64,000 nucleotides of DNA, taken from positions 17,820-81,819 of the forward strand of contig CAIYDT010000046.1 of the NCBI GenBank assembly GCA_903924985.1, in the 5' to 3' direction. The notes under the pieces are model-generated. The model searched no databases. It saw only the letters and a list, made by a program, of their open reading frames with translations, and was not told where the DNA came from. Position numbers and translations under genes: made by a program. Shown in pieces: positions 17,313 to 25,478 of the stretch (within the stretch, counting starts at the first letter, position 1; every line of letters begins with the position of its first letter). Source of the stretch: an uncultured Acetobacteraceae bacterium. GTDB taxonomy: Bacteria; Pseudomonadota; Alphaproteobacteria; Acetobacterales; Acetobacteraceae.

Positions 17313-17744
17313 ATGAAACGCTTATTCGGCGGGGGGCACGACGCGGTGGAGGAGACTTACCGCGTGGCGATGCCGGAGGACGCGTGGCGGGAGAAACTGA
17401 CCCCGGCGCAGTTCCAGGTGCTGCGCAAGCACGGCACGGAACGCGCGGGCACCAGCCCGCTGAACGCGGAAAAGCGGGACGGGGTGTTTGCCTGCGCCGG
17501 TTGCGGCAAGGACCTGTTCCCCGCATCGACAAAATTCGAAAGCGGCACTGGCTGGCCCAGCTTCTGGGAGCCGCTGGAAGGCGCGGTCGGCACAACCGAA
17601 GATAGAAATTTTTTTATGACTCGCGTGGAAGTCCATTGCGCCGACTGCGGCGGCCATTTAGGGCATGTTTTTCCCGATGGGCCTCGCCCGACCGGTTTGC
17701 GCTATTGCATGAATGGCGCGGCCATGGAATTCAAGCTCGCCTGA
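17313..17744 (+). CDS. msrB: peptide-methionine (R)-S-oxide reductase MsrB
   Basis: A 143-residue reductase that repairs methionine-R-sulfoxide in oxidised proteins. Two zinc-binding CxxC motifs are present (CAGCGK near residue 60 and CADCGG near residue 107). The catalytic Cys is in LRYCMNG near residue 130; the usual residues after it are INSAA, here MNGAA, a mild deviation. FESGTGWPSFWEP is the substrate-site signature. A strong AGGAGG lies upstream of the ATG. The product is cytoplasmic, with no signal peptide. The next gene starts 15 bases after its stop. Confidence 0.95.
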   Translation: MKRLFGGGHDAVEETYRVAMPEDAWREKLTPAQFQVLRKHGTERAGTSPLNAEKRDGVFACAGCGKDLFPASTKFESGTGWPSFWEPLEGAVGTTEDRNFFMTRVEVHCADCGGHLGHVFPDGPRPTGLRYCMNGAAMEFKLA

Positions 17745-17758
17745 ATCAGGAGCCTGCC

Positions 17759-18157
17759 ATGCGCTACGTTCCGCCGTTCGAAGCCATCAAGCAGCATCTG
17801 AAATTCGCCACCATCCGCGGCGACACCGTGGTCAGTATGAAATACGAAGAAGCGCAACAGATGATTCGTGCGCTCCTGTCGGCGTTTGAGGTTGATGAGC
17901 CGTGGTATCTGCTACAGAACCCCGACGTCGCGGCTGGAATCAAGGATGGCACAATCCGTTCCGCCCGTCAGCATTTCATCGATCACGGATATTTCGAGGG
18001 CCGGTCGCCATTTTCGGTACAAATCGACGAGCAGTGGTACCTGGAGCAGAACCCCGATGTCGCCGAAACAGTGAAACTCGGGGACTATACATCGGCGCAG
18101 CACCACTACGACGGCCCCGGATATCGGGAAGGACGGCTACCGTTCCCGCTGCGGTAG
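17759..18157 (+). CDS. small protein with two NPDV/EGR repeats
   Basis: A 132-residue protein starting at the ATG behind AGGAG. From about residue 43 it holds two copies of a 44-residue repeat with the pattern WYL-QNPDVA, then SA--H, then GY-EGR-PF. Such repeats occur in larger surface or glycan-related proteins of Proteobacteria, where their role is unclear. The N-terminal 42 residues are charged and helical, with no signal peptide or membrane segment. It probably shares a transcript with msrB. Confidence 0.7.
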   Translation: MRYVPPFEAIKQHLKFATIRGDTVVSMKYEEAQQMIRALLSAFEVDEPWYLLQNPDVAAGIKDGTIRSARQHFIDHGYFEGRSPFSVQIDEQWYLEQNPDVAETVKLGDYTSAQHHYDGPGYREGRLPFPLR

Positions 18158-18172
18158 CCGCCCGCCCGATTG

Positions 18173-19519
18173 TCACAGGTGCGCGGTTACGTCCCGCGCG
18201 GACATCGATTGGATCGCCGACAGGCGCTTGAACAGGGTTTCCGCCGGAATTTCCGACCCACCAACATCCAGGCAATCGGCGAATTTGTCATAGAGCTGCT
18301 GTTCCGTCAGCGGCCGCGTCGCGTGGCCGGTGGCACGCTTCACGGGTTCGCCAGCAACGATCTTCCCGTTGGTCAGCTCGACCGTGACCGAGTCCGCCGG
18401 GGCGGCGCCAGACATTTCGGGATCGTAGTCGGTGGTGGTGACGATTTCGACCTTGCTCATCAGCGCCTGAATATCCGGCCGTTGCACGAATTCATCGGTC
18501 AGCTCGCGCAGCCCGACACGCTTTGCGACGATGCCGCTGGCCATGGCGAATTCGATGCTGAATTTCGCCGCGAGGCCGGTGTCCGGCGTGTGGTTGCGCA
18601 GCACGGTCGCGAAATAGTCGCTGATACTGACGGTAATCTTCTTCACCTCAGACGGATCCACCGGCGTTTCGTTCACCAGGTCCAGCATGCAGTCGATCGC
18701 TCGGTGTGTGCAGTAGCAAGTGGGGTATTTCTTGATACCCAGCCCCTGCGTCAGGATCGCCCAGTCGGTGCCGGCTTTGGACTCGCTGGTGCGGTCTTCC
18801 GAACCGGTGGGGGAGATGGCATGGAGAAAACCCTGCGGATGCTCCAGCGCGTCGGTGTTGGCGGTGAAACCGGCCTCCGCCAACCGCGCCGCCATGATCC
18901 CGGCGTGCGCGGCTTTGCCGGCATGGAACGGTTTCGTCATGGTCCCGAAATTCGACATCAACCCCGACGACTGCGAGCCGCCGAGCGCGATGGCGATGGC
19001 GGATTTCTCCGCGTCGAGTTTGCGGAGTTTGGCGCAGGCAGCGGCGGCGCCGATGGCGCCATACAGGCCCGTGGGGTGCCAGCCTTTGACGTGTAACAGG
19101 CCGGTATCGCGGCGGAACAGTTCCGCCCAGGTTTCGTAGCCGGCGACGTACGCAGTGATCATGTCGGCCCCCGACGAGCCGAGATGTTCGGCTTCGGCCA
19201 GGATCGCCGGAACCAAAACCGTGGAGGGGTGGCCGCGCAGTCCGACATCGTCGTAATCCAGCGCGTGGGCGGCGGTGCCGTTGATCCAGGCGACTTCGGG
19301 CGCCGGGCCTTTGCGGGTGCCGAAGGTCAGTGTCGCGTTTCCGGCACCGGGGGCAAGAACTTCGGTCATGATGCGGACGCTGTCTTCCTTGCGCCCGGCG
19401 ATCATGGTGCCGATGCAGTCGATAAAGCCCATTTTGGCGACACTGACGGCTTCGTCCGGCAGGCGATTGGGCGAGAGGTCGGCGATGAATTGGCCGAGCT
19501 GCTGAGTGAGGGCGGTCAC
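18173..19519 (-). CDS. MmgE/PrpD family protein (copy 1)
   Basis: A 448-residue MmgE/PrpD-fold protein. The family includes 2-methylcitrate dehydratase, cis-aconitate decarboxylase and iminodisuccinate epimerase. The GTG start has AAGGAG at good spacing. Landmarks are GFIDCIGTMIAG near residue 30, NGTAAHALDYDDVGLRGHPSTVLVPAILA near residue 80, FGTMTKPFHAGKAAHAGIMAA near residue 185, and the lid/C-terminal region. It shares the GTMTKPFH motif closely with copy 3 (33985-35331) but less with copy 2. No prpC or prpB is nearby, so a role in propionate breakdown is not supported. Confidence 0.88.
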   Translation of the reverse strand: MTALTQQLGQFIADLSPNRLPDEAVSVAKMGFIDCIGTMIAGRKEDSVRIMTEVLAPGAGNATLTFGTRKGPAPEVAWINGTAAHALDYDDVGLRGHPSTVLVPAILAEAEHLGSSGADMITAYVAGYETWAELFRRDTGLLHVKGWHPTGLYGAIGAAAACAKLRKLDAEKSAIAIALGGSQSSGLMSNFGTMTKPFHAGKAAHAGIMAARLAEAGFTANTDALEHPQGFLHAISPTGSEDRTSESKAGTDWAILTQGLGIKKYPTCYCTHRAIDCMLDLVNETPVDPSEVKKITVSISDYFATVLRNHTPDTGLAAKFSIEFAMASGIVAKRVGLRELTDEFVQRPDIQALMSKVEIVTTTDYDPEMSGAAPADSVTVELTNGKIVAGEPVKRATGHATRPLTEQQLYDKFADCLDVGGSEIPAETLFKRLSAIQSMSARDVTAHL

Positions 19520-19647
19520 GATGTTTGCTCCTTATTCCGCTTCAAAGGCCATCCAGGCAGTTCCCATGGCGAGTAGCATCCTACACCCCGATTGTGGGAA
19601 CCGGGTAGACCCGCACGGCGGCCCGCCTCATTGCACGATCTGACGGT

Positions 19648-20838
19648 TCAGTGCCGCCGTCCCCATCGGCCGGTGCCGAACGCCAGCAACATCCCACCCG
19701 CCAACGCCAGTACGGCCGCGGCCTCATAGGTCAGACCGTAATCGCCGCTGGCGGTAATCGTCGCCGCGAAAGCGGTGGGCATCAGCATACCGCCGGAGAA
19801 CATCAACGCGGTGCCCAAACCGGTCGCTTCGGTCCGCCGCGCACCGCCGAGGTGCGCGTATTCCGCATAAGCAACCCCTGTATAACCGCCGGCCGTGCAG
19901 CCGGCGAGCAGCACTACCGCGGCGACAGCCCATCCCGGCCAAATCGGCCCGAACTGCCCCGTCAGCGCGGCGGCGGCGGCCATGCCCGCTCCGTGCACCG
20001 CCAGCGTGTGCGACGGTGTGAGGAAGCGGTCTGCGATCCACCCCCAGATCGGCCGGCTGACGGACCCCGCAATCTGATAAAGCGCCAGTATCCGCCCGGC
20101 GGTGATCAGGTCCAGGTGCACCACGGTCGTCAACTGCACCGTCATGAAGCTGACAAAACACAGTTGCAGCCCTGAGAAGATGAACGTCCCCGCCGACAGC
20201 CGCCGAATGCGCTTGTCCGCCAGCAGCGCGAAGGGCCGCACCAGCGTTTGCGCCAGCCGGTAGCGCGTCCGGTCCAGCTCGGCATCCCATTCCTTGCGGG
20301 GGATTTCCATCAGCAGGATCAGCAACAGAACGGGGACGGTCTCGGCCAGCAGCGCCCCGCGCCAGCCCAAGGTCCCGACCAGCGGCGGCAACGTCAGCGC
20401 GGCGAGGACTCCCCCCAGCGGCACCCCGATCTGGCGCAGGGACATGATCGTGTTGAACACGGATTGCGGGGTTTTCGGCGCCAGGAGATGTGTACTGGCC
20501 GGTGCCGCCGCCCCATACGCCAACCCCAGCACCACGGCGGAGATGGCCAGCGCGGCGACCCCTTGAGCGGTCCCCGCGATCGCCAGCATCCCCAACGCCG
20601 CCAACAACACCGCCTGCGTCGCCCGCACCCCGCCGTAACGCCGGATCAATGCCGGAGACAGCAGCGCCGATATAATGCCCACCCCGTACGCCGTCGCGAC
20701 GAAGCCCCCAACCAGCGCGCCGTTGACGTGCAGGTCCCTCGCGACCGCCGGAGCGACGGCGGGCAGGGAATACAGCGCCATGGTCGCCAGAGTCTGCACC
20801 GCCAGCGTCGCCGTCAGCGGCCAGATGGGCATGCGCAT
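19648..20838 (-). CDS. MFS transporter
   Basis: A 396-residue, 12-helix major facilitator with an N-terminal start MRMPIWPLTATLAVQTLATM. The loop between helices 2 and 3 reads LSPALIRRYGGVRATQ, a GxLaDRxGxR-type motif. It differs clearly from the twin MFS pair at 2.8-5.2 kb. The downstream neighbour on the same strand is MmgE/PrpD; the upstream one is an alpha/beta hydrolase, whose stop lies just three bases before this start. Uptake of a carboxylic acid is likely from context, but the substrate is unknown. Confidence 0.88.
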   Translation of the reverse strand: MRMPIWPLTATLAVQTLATMALYSLPAVAPAVARDLHVNGALVGGFVATAYGVGIISALLSPALIRRYGGVRATQAVLLAALGMLAIAGTAQGVAALAISAVVLGLAYGAAAPASTHLLAPKTPQSVFNTIMSLRQIGVPLGGVLAALTLPPLVGTLGWRGALLAETVPVLLLILLMEIPRKEWDAELDRTRYRLAQTLVRPFALLADKRIRRLSAGTFIFSGLQLCFVSFMTVQLTTVVHLDLITAGRILALYQIAGSVSRPIWGWIADRFLTPSHTLAVHGAGMAAAAALTGQFGPIWPGWAVAAVVLLAGCTAGGYTGVAYAEYAHLGGARRTEATGLGTALMFSGGMLMPTAFAATITASGDYGLTYEAAAVLALAGGMLLAFGTGRWGRRH

Positions 20839-20841
20839 CGG

Positions 20842-21639
20842 CTAAAGCGATGCCAGGAAACTGTCGAGCAACGCGTTGGTTTGGGCGGGTTCGTCCAGTT
20901 GCGGAAAATGGCCAGTGTCCTCGACGATCTCGACCCGAACCGCGGGGACGGCCGTGCGCAGCATGTCGAGGTAAGGGCTGGATTGGCCTTTCTTCATCGA
21001 CGACCGCTCCCGCTTTTCGTTGCTGAACGTGGTCTGGATGGCCATGACCGGGACGCGCAGGGATTGCAGCGATTGCAGGGACGCCGTCAGCCGATGCGCG
21101 TCGTAGCGCTGCAAATCCGTCAGCATCTTCTCCCCAATCTCCCTCGGTAGCCGCAGCGCGCGATCGACGACCGCCTGCGTCGTGGCCGGGGCGCTCTTGG
21201 CGGTGAACATGTCCTTGAACAGGCCCTGCGCCATGGTCGCGAAGCCGTTGGGCTGGGCGAACGCGGCTCGCAGCACAGGACCCATCGCCGAGGCAAACTG
21301 GCTGCCATCGACCAGAACCAGGGCTTTGGTGTGGTCCGGGGCCTGCAACGCGGCTTCAATCGCGACGCGACAGCCAAGGCTGTGGCCGACAATGATGGCG
21401 GGAGGCAGGTTCAAGGCGCGCATGACCTCCGCCACATCGGCGCCGTAGCGCTCGATCGCGCAATCCGAGGCGGAGCCGTGGCTGGCGCCATGGCCGCGCA
21501 GATCGATGGCGACGGTCTGGTGCCGGGGGGACAGATGCGCCACCTGTGCGTCCCAGTCGGTGTGCCCGCACGCGAAGCCGTGCACGAAGACGATCGGCGG
21601 GTGGGCGTGGCCGGCGATGACGTGGTGGATCAGGGGCAT
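20842..21639 (-). CDS. alpha/beta hydrolase
   Basis: A 265-residue alpha/beta-hydrolase-fold enzyme without a signal peptide. The oxyanion motif is FVHGFACG near residue 18, the nucleophile Ser is in VGHSLGC near residue 85, and the catalytic His is in EDTGHFPQLD near residue 241. The domain order matches esterases, C-C hydrolases and epoxide-type hydrolases, so the substrate is open. It starts 82 bases downstream of the first TauD stop and is followed at once by the MFS gene, so it may be the last steps of the oxygenase unit. Confidence 0.88.
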   Translation of the reverse strand: MPLIHHVIAGHAHPPIVFVHGFACGHTDWDAQVAHLSPRHQTVAIDLRGHGASHGSASDCAIERYGADVAEVMRALNLPPAIIVGHSLGCRVAIEAALQAPDHTKALVLVDGSQFASAMGPVLRAAFAQPNGFATMAQGLFKDMFTAKSAPATTQAVVDRALRLPREIGEKMLTDLQRYDAHRLTASLQSLQSLRVPVMAIQTTFSNEKRERSSMKKGQSSPYLDMLRTAVPAVRVEIVEDTGHFPQLDEPAQTNALLDSFLASL

Positions 21640-21720
21640 GGACGGGCCTTTACGTTTGGTCGCGGGAGGTTCGGCGGCGCACGGCGGTTCGTCAATGAAG
21701 GCCAGTGCAGGGGCGATTCG

Positions 21721-22611
21721 TTAAATGTTTGACGGCCCCATAGCCACCGTGGGCGCATCCCCGGCCACCGTCGTCCGTCGCATATCCCGGACCGATGTCG
21801 CATCGTAACGCCTGGCCCGATGCATGGTACAACGATTATCCCACATGACCAGATCGAACGGCCGCCACACGTGCCGATACACAAATTCCGGCTGCGTCAC
21901 CTGCTCGGTCAAATCCCGGATGAAAGCTCGCGCCTCCGGCACCGGCCAGCCAATAATCTTGCCAATATGCGACGCCAAATAAACCGACTTCCGCCCGCTC
22001 ACCGGATGCGTGCGCACCAGAACCTGCCGCACCGGCCGCATGGTGGCCTTCTCTATCTCGGTTAGATCCTCGAACCCCAGCACATCGCGCGAGTACATCA
22101 GAGAATGCTCGCAGACCAGATCTTCAATCTCGGCTTTCGTCGCATCGTCGAACGAATCATAGGCCGCCCGCATATCCGCGAACTCGGTCTCCCCACCTTT
22201 ATCGACAACCACCCGCCCCGACAGCAGTGAATACTTCGCCGGCACCGCCTTGAACGAGGAGTCCGAGTGCCACAGCATATTACCCAACGAATACAACCGC
22301 CGGCGGTTATCCCGAGCGAGGACTTCACCACCAACGTCGAGGTTGGATACGTCGGCGAAAGCTGGGTGAAGACGTTGCTCACTCGGTTTGGATATGCCGG
22401 TTCCGCCAGTGTGCTCCAACGACCCGAAGCATTCGCTGAATCCGAGTTGTTGCTCGTCGGTTATCCGCTGATCGCGGAACACCAGCACGGCGTAAGTCGC
22501 AATCGCTGCCTCGATCTCCGCGATCTCCGCAACCGATAAAGGCCGGGTCAGATCGGCACCCGAAACCTCACCCACGAACAGGGGGTGCAGCGGATGGATG
22601 CCGATCGTCAT
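21721..22611 (-). CDS. TauD/TfdA family dioxygenase (paralogue 3 of 3)
   Basis: A 296-residue Fe(II)/2-oxoglutarate-dependent dioxygenase. The first metal ligands are His115 and Asp117 in LWHSDSSF; the distal His is in CTMHRARRY near residue 265, and the 2-oxoglutarate Arg is in the following RDMRRTT. SGRKSVYLASHIGKIIGW is the TauD-type core segment. The family hydroxylates taurine, phenoxyacetates, sulfate esters and other substrates; nothing here fixes the substrate. It is the last of three tandem paralogues, starting six bases after the stop of the middle one. Confidence 0.92.
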   Translation of the reverse strand: MTIGIHPLHPLFVGEVSGADLTRPLSVAEIAEIEAAIATYAVLVFRDQRITDEQQLGFSECFGSLEHTGGTGISKPSEQRLHPAFADVSNLDVGGEVLARDNRRRLYSLGNMLWHSDSSFKAVPAKYSLLSGRVVVDKGGETEFADMRAAYDSFDDATKAEIEDLVCEHSLMYSRDVLGFEDLTEIEKATMRPVRQVLVRTHPVSGRKSVYLASHIGKIIGWPVPEARAFIRDLTEQVTQPEFVYRHVWRPFDLVMWDNRCTMHRARRYDATSVRDMRRTTVAGDAPTVAMGPSNI

Positions 22612-22617
22612 GGCCGC

Positions 22618-23529
22618 TTACTCCGCCGCCTGTTGCGCCGGAACGTGATCGATCGCCAGCCCGACGCCTTTGATCGATGTGCGCCGCAGATCGCGCCGTT
22701 CCTTCAAATCGTCGAAGCGGGTGGCACGATGCATGACGGTACGGTTGTCCCACATCACCATGTCGTTTACCGCCCACTTATGGGAGTAAACAAATTGCGG
22801 CTGCGTCGCATGCTCCGTCAGATCGCGCAGGAAGGCGCGCGCCTCGGGGACCAGCCAGCCGTCGATCTCGCCGATGTGGGAAGACAGGTACAGGGACTTC
22901 CGCCCGGTCACCGGGTGCGTCACGACCAGACGATGCTTCACCGGCCTCAGATTGTCGGGGTTGCCGTCGTCCTTGACCTCGAACCCAATCTGCTCGCGGG
23001 AATAAACGATGGAGTGCCCGACGATCATGTCGTCGACCAGCGCCTTCGTAGCGCTATCCAGTGCGTCATAGGCGGCGCGCATATCGGCGAATTCGGTATT
23101 GCCGCCTTTGGTCGGGTTCACCCGCGAGTGCAGCAACGTATAGCCCGCCCCCACCGCCCGGAATGACGCGTCGGAGTGCCACAGACGGTTCGCCAGCGCA
23201 TACATGCGGCGGCTGTCTTCCCGATCCCGCAACCGGTCGGTGTTTTTGCCGTCGAAGTTGGAGATATCGCCCAGTTCGATCTTCTGAAAACGGCGCTTTT
23301 CCGGCGCCATCATCTGGGCCGCCAGAGGAATCTCCAGCTCCCCGAAATTGGCACTGAACGTCACCTGCTGGTCGTCGGTCAGCGGCTGGTTCGGGAACGA
23401 CAGCACGGCGAGGGAGTCCATGCCGCGTTCGATTTCCGCGACCTGTTTTGCCGTGATCGGTTGGCAAATATCGATTCCGGTCACGACACCGACAAAGCCC
23501 GGCTGGATCGGCTGAATCATCATCGTCAT
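22618..23529 (-). CDS. TauD/TfdA family dioxygenase (paralogue 2 of 3)
   Basis: A 303-residue Fe(II)/2-oxoglutarate dioxygenase. Metal ligands are seen in LWHSDASF and the distal His in RTVMHRATRF; the Arg that binds 2-oxoglutarate lies in DLRRTS. It also contains TGRKSLYLSSHIGEIDGW. Compared with its neighbours it has an insert at residues of about 150-190 (ending REQIGFEVKDDGNPDN) and a longer C-terminal tail, so the substrate pocket probably differs. It is co-directional and tightly spaced with the other two copies. Confidence 0.92.
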   Translation of the reverse strand: MTMMIQPIQPGFVGVVTGIDICQPITAKQVAEIERGMDSLAVLSFPNQPLTDDQQVTFSANFGELEIPLAAQMMAPEKRRFQKIELGDISNFDGKNTDRLRDREDSRRMYALANRLWHSDASFRAVGAGYTLLHSRVNPTKGGNTEFADMRAAYDALDSATKALVDDMIVGHSIVYSREQIGFEVKDDGNPDNLRPVKHRLVVTHPVTGRKSLYLSSHIGEIDGWLVPEARAFLRDLTEHATQPQFVYSHKWAVNDMVMWDNRTVMHRATRFDDLKERRDLRRTSIKGVGLAIDHVPAQQAAE

Positions 23530-23550
23530 GGTCCAAGTCCTCCTGGTTAA

Positions 23551-24441
23551 TTAGGCTGCTTGTTGCACGGTCATACCTTCGCCGCGGATGGTGGAGCGGC
23601 GCATGTCACGGATATCGGTCAGATCGTTGTAGCGGCGGGCACGATGCATGGTGGTGCGGTTGTCCCAGATCACCAGGTCCCACACTTTCCATGTGTGCGC
23701 GTAGACAAACTGGCGCTGCGTCGCGTGTTCCATCAGGTCGCGGATGTAAGCGCGCGCCTCCGGGATCGGCCAGCCCAAAACCGCTCCAATATGCGCCGAT
23801 AAATACAGCGACTTGCGGCCGGTGTCCGGATCGTAGCGCACCAGCCGATGCCGCACCGGTCGCAGCTTATCCTGAAACTCGGCACCGTACGCGGCTTTCG
23901 GAAAGCCGATCATCTCCCGCGAATAGGCGTTGGAGTGTTCGGTGATCAGGTCCTCGATCTCGGCCTTCGTTGCCTCATCCAGCGCGTCATACGCGGACCG
24001 CATATCGGCAAATTCGGTATTACCCCCGGTGGGCGGCACAATCCGCGCCGACAGCAACGAGTACTTCGCCGGCACCGCTCGGAATGACGCGTCGGAGTGC
24101 CACAGACGGTTCCCCAGCGATCCCAGCCGCTTCCGATCGTCCGCCGCCCGCACCCGGTTTTGCGCGTCAAGGTTGGAGATATCCGCCATCTCCACCCGCA
24201 GCCGGTTTTCCTCCGGCTTGCTCATCTCGGCACCAGAAGAAATCTCCAGGTCCCCGAAATTGCGGCTGAAGGCGAGCTGGGTTTCATCGTCGAAGCGCTG
24301 GCCGTGAAACACCAACACGCCCCAACGGTCCATACCATCGTCGATCGCCTGGACCTGATCGCGCGACAATGGGCGCGTCAGGTCGATACCAGCGACCTCG
24401 GCCGCGAAGTTTGGCGTCAACGGCGTGAACGTCATGCTCAT
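23551..24441 (-). CDS. TauD/TfdA family dioxygenase (paralogue 1 of 3)
   Basis: A 296-residue Fe(II)/2-oxoglutarate dioxygenase, first of the three in transcription order. It has LWHSDASF with the HxD ligands, TTMHRARRY with the distal His, DIRDMRRST with the co-substrate Arg, and TGRKSLYLSAHIGAVLGW. It starts MSMTFTPLTPNFAAEVAGIDL, a typical TfdA N-terminus. Upstream lies the relic of an ABC-type substrate-binding protein, which suggests that the cluster once had its own uptake system. Confidence 0.92.
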   Translation of the reverse strand: MSMTFTPLTPNFAAEVAGIDLTRPLSRDQVQAIDDGMDRWGVLVFHGQRFDDETQLAFSRNFGDLEISSGAEMSKPEENRLRVEMADISNLDAQNRVRAADDRKRLGSLGNRLWHSDASFRAVPAKYSLLSARIVPPTGGNTEFADMRSAYDALDEATKAEIEDLITEHSNAYSREMIGFPKAAYGAEFQDKLRPVRHRLVRYDPDTGRKSLYLSAHIGAVLGWPIPEARAYIRDLMEHATQRQFVYAHTWKVWDLVIWDNRTTMHRARRYNDLTDIRDMRRSTIRGEGMTVQQAA

Positions 24442-24514
24442 GGTTGAACCCCTTCCCTACCAATGAGTATAGCGTCCAACCCGCCCGGCTTGCCAACCCC
24501 CGGCCCCCAGGGGA

Positions 24515-24620
24515 ATGATCTTGCTTGCCGCCAGCCTGCTGGCCGCGGCGCCGTCCAAGGCAGATGTGCCGGAGGTACGCTTCGCCCAGCAGTTCAGCAT
24601 GGGCTATTTGCAGTTCAACG
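24515..24620 (+). pseudogene. relic of an ABC-type (NMT1/TauA-like) substrate-binding protein
   Basis: The frame reads a hydrophobic export-signal-like core (LLAASLLAAAPSKAD) followed by VPEVRFAQQFSMGYLQFN. This is the usual mature start of NitT/TauT-family periplasmic binding proteins. The similarity stops at about 24620; the remaining frame is antisense to the esterase gene. The signal peptide also lacks a basic N-region, so both ends are missing. Neither permease nor ATPase is near. It lies beside the three TauD-type genes on the opposite strand, a combination typical of sulfonate uptake loci. The assignment is by short sequence resemblance only. Confidence 0.5.
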
Positions 24621-24673
24621 GTAAGTGGGGCAAAATCGGCGGCACTATATTACCACTCCGTCATGGTCGGGCC

Positions 24674-25474
24674 TCAACCCGCGTTCCCGTGCACGAACCC
24701 TTTGATCAGCTCAAGCGCCCGTAGCGAATCCGGCGACGCTGGGTTCCCCGGAATGAACGCGTGCGGTTGCCCCGGAAAACTCTCGAACGTTATTTTCCCA
24801 CCGGCTGCCGCATAACCCGAAGCGAACCCGCTCGTCATGTCCGGTGTCAGATTGTTGTCGTTGGTGCCCTGGATCACCAGCATCGGGGGTTTCGCCGCAG
24901 CCTCCCCCCGCTGCAAAATCAGCATCGGGTTGGCATCGGTCATGTCCTCCACCGACGGCCAGAATGCGTCGTGCGCCGCCACCAGCCGGGCGTTGCCGCT
25001 TTCCTGCATGACGCGATAGCGCTTCAACGGATCGGCCACCGGCCAGCAGGCGATGGCGAACGCCAGGGAGGCATCCCCACCCGAGGAATAGCGCGGATCG
25101 TTCGGGCGCAGCGCGCTCAACAACAGCAAATGCCCGCCCGAGGACGTCCCAAGCCCGCCCACCAACTCCGCTCGGCTACCGTATTGCTCGGCGTGCGCTT
25201 TCAGGAACCGGATTCCCGTATTCACGTCCTGGCACGCCACCGGATATTGCGCGACCGGCGGCATGCGGAAGTCGATCGACAGCACCACGATGCCATCCGC
25301 CGCCAGCGATTCCGCGATCGAGACGTTGTTGAACCGGTCGCCGCCGGTCCAGGCGCCGCCATGCACCTCCAGCACAGCGGGAAAGGGGCCGACCCCAACT
25401 GGGCGGTATAAACGCGCCAGCAGAGGCACTCCGTTCGGGCTTTGGTAAATGATATCTTCCGCGTTGAAGTTCAT
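24674..25474 (-). CDS. alpha/beta hydrolase of the HSL/acetyl-esterase type
   Basis: A 266-residue esterase/lipase-fold enzyme. The HGG oxyanion motif is VHGGAWTGGDR near residue 38, the nucleophile is in GTSSGGHLLLL near residue 108, the Asp is in QGTNDNNLTPDM near residue 206, and the His is in GQPHAF near residue 238. There is no signal peptide. The start MNFNAEDIIYQ is preferred over the earlier in-frame start because the latter reaches into otsA. It starts four bases after the otsA stop, so the two are probably transcribed together. Confidence 0.88.
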   Translation of the reverse strand: MNFNAEDIIYQSPNGVPLLARLYRPVGVGPFPAVLEVHGGAWTGGDRFNNVSIAESLAADGIVVLSIDFRMPPVAQYPVACQDVNTGIRFLKAHAEQYGSRAELVGGLGTSSGGHLLLLSALRPNDPRYSSGGDASLAFAIACWPVADPLKRYRVMQESGNARLVAAHDAFWPSVEDMTDANPMLILQRGEAAAKPPMLVIQGTNDNNLTPDMTSGFASGYAAAGGKITFESFPGQPHAFIPGNPASPDSLRALELIKGFVHGNAG

Positions 25475-25478
25475 GGTT

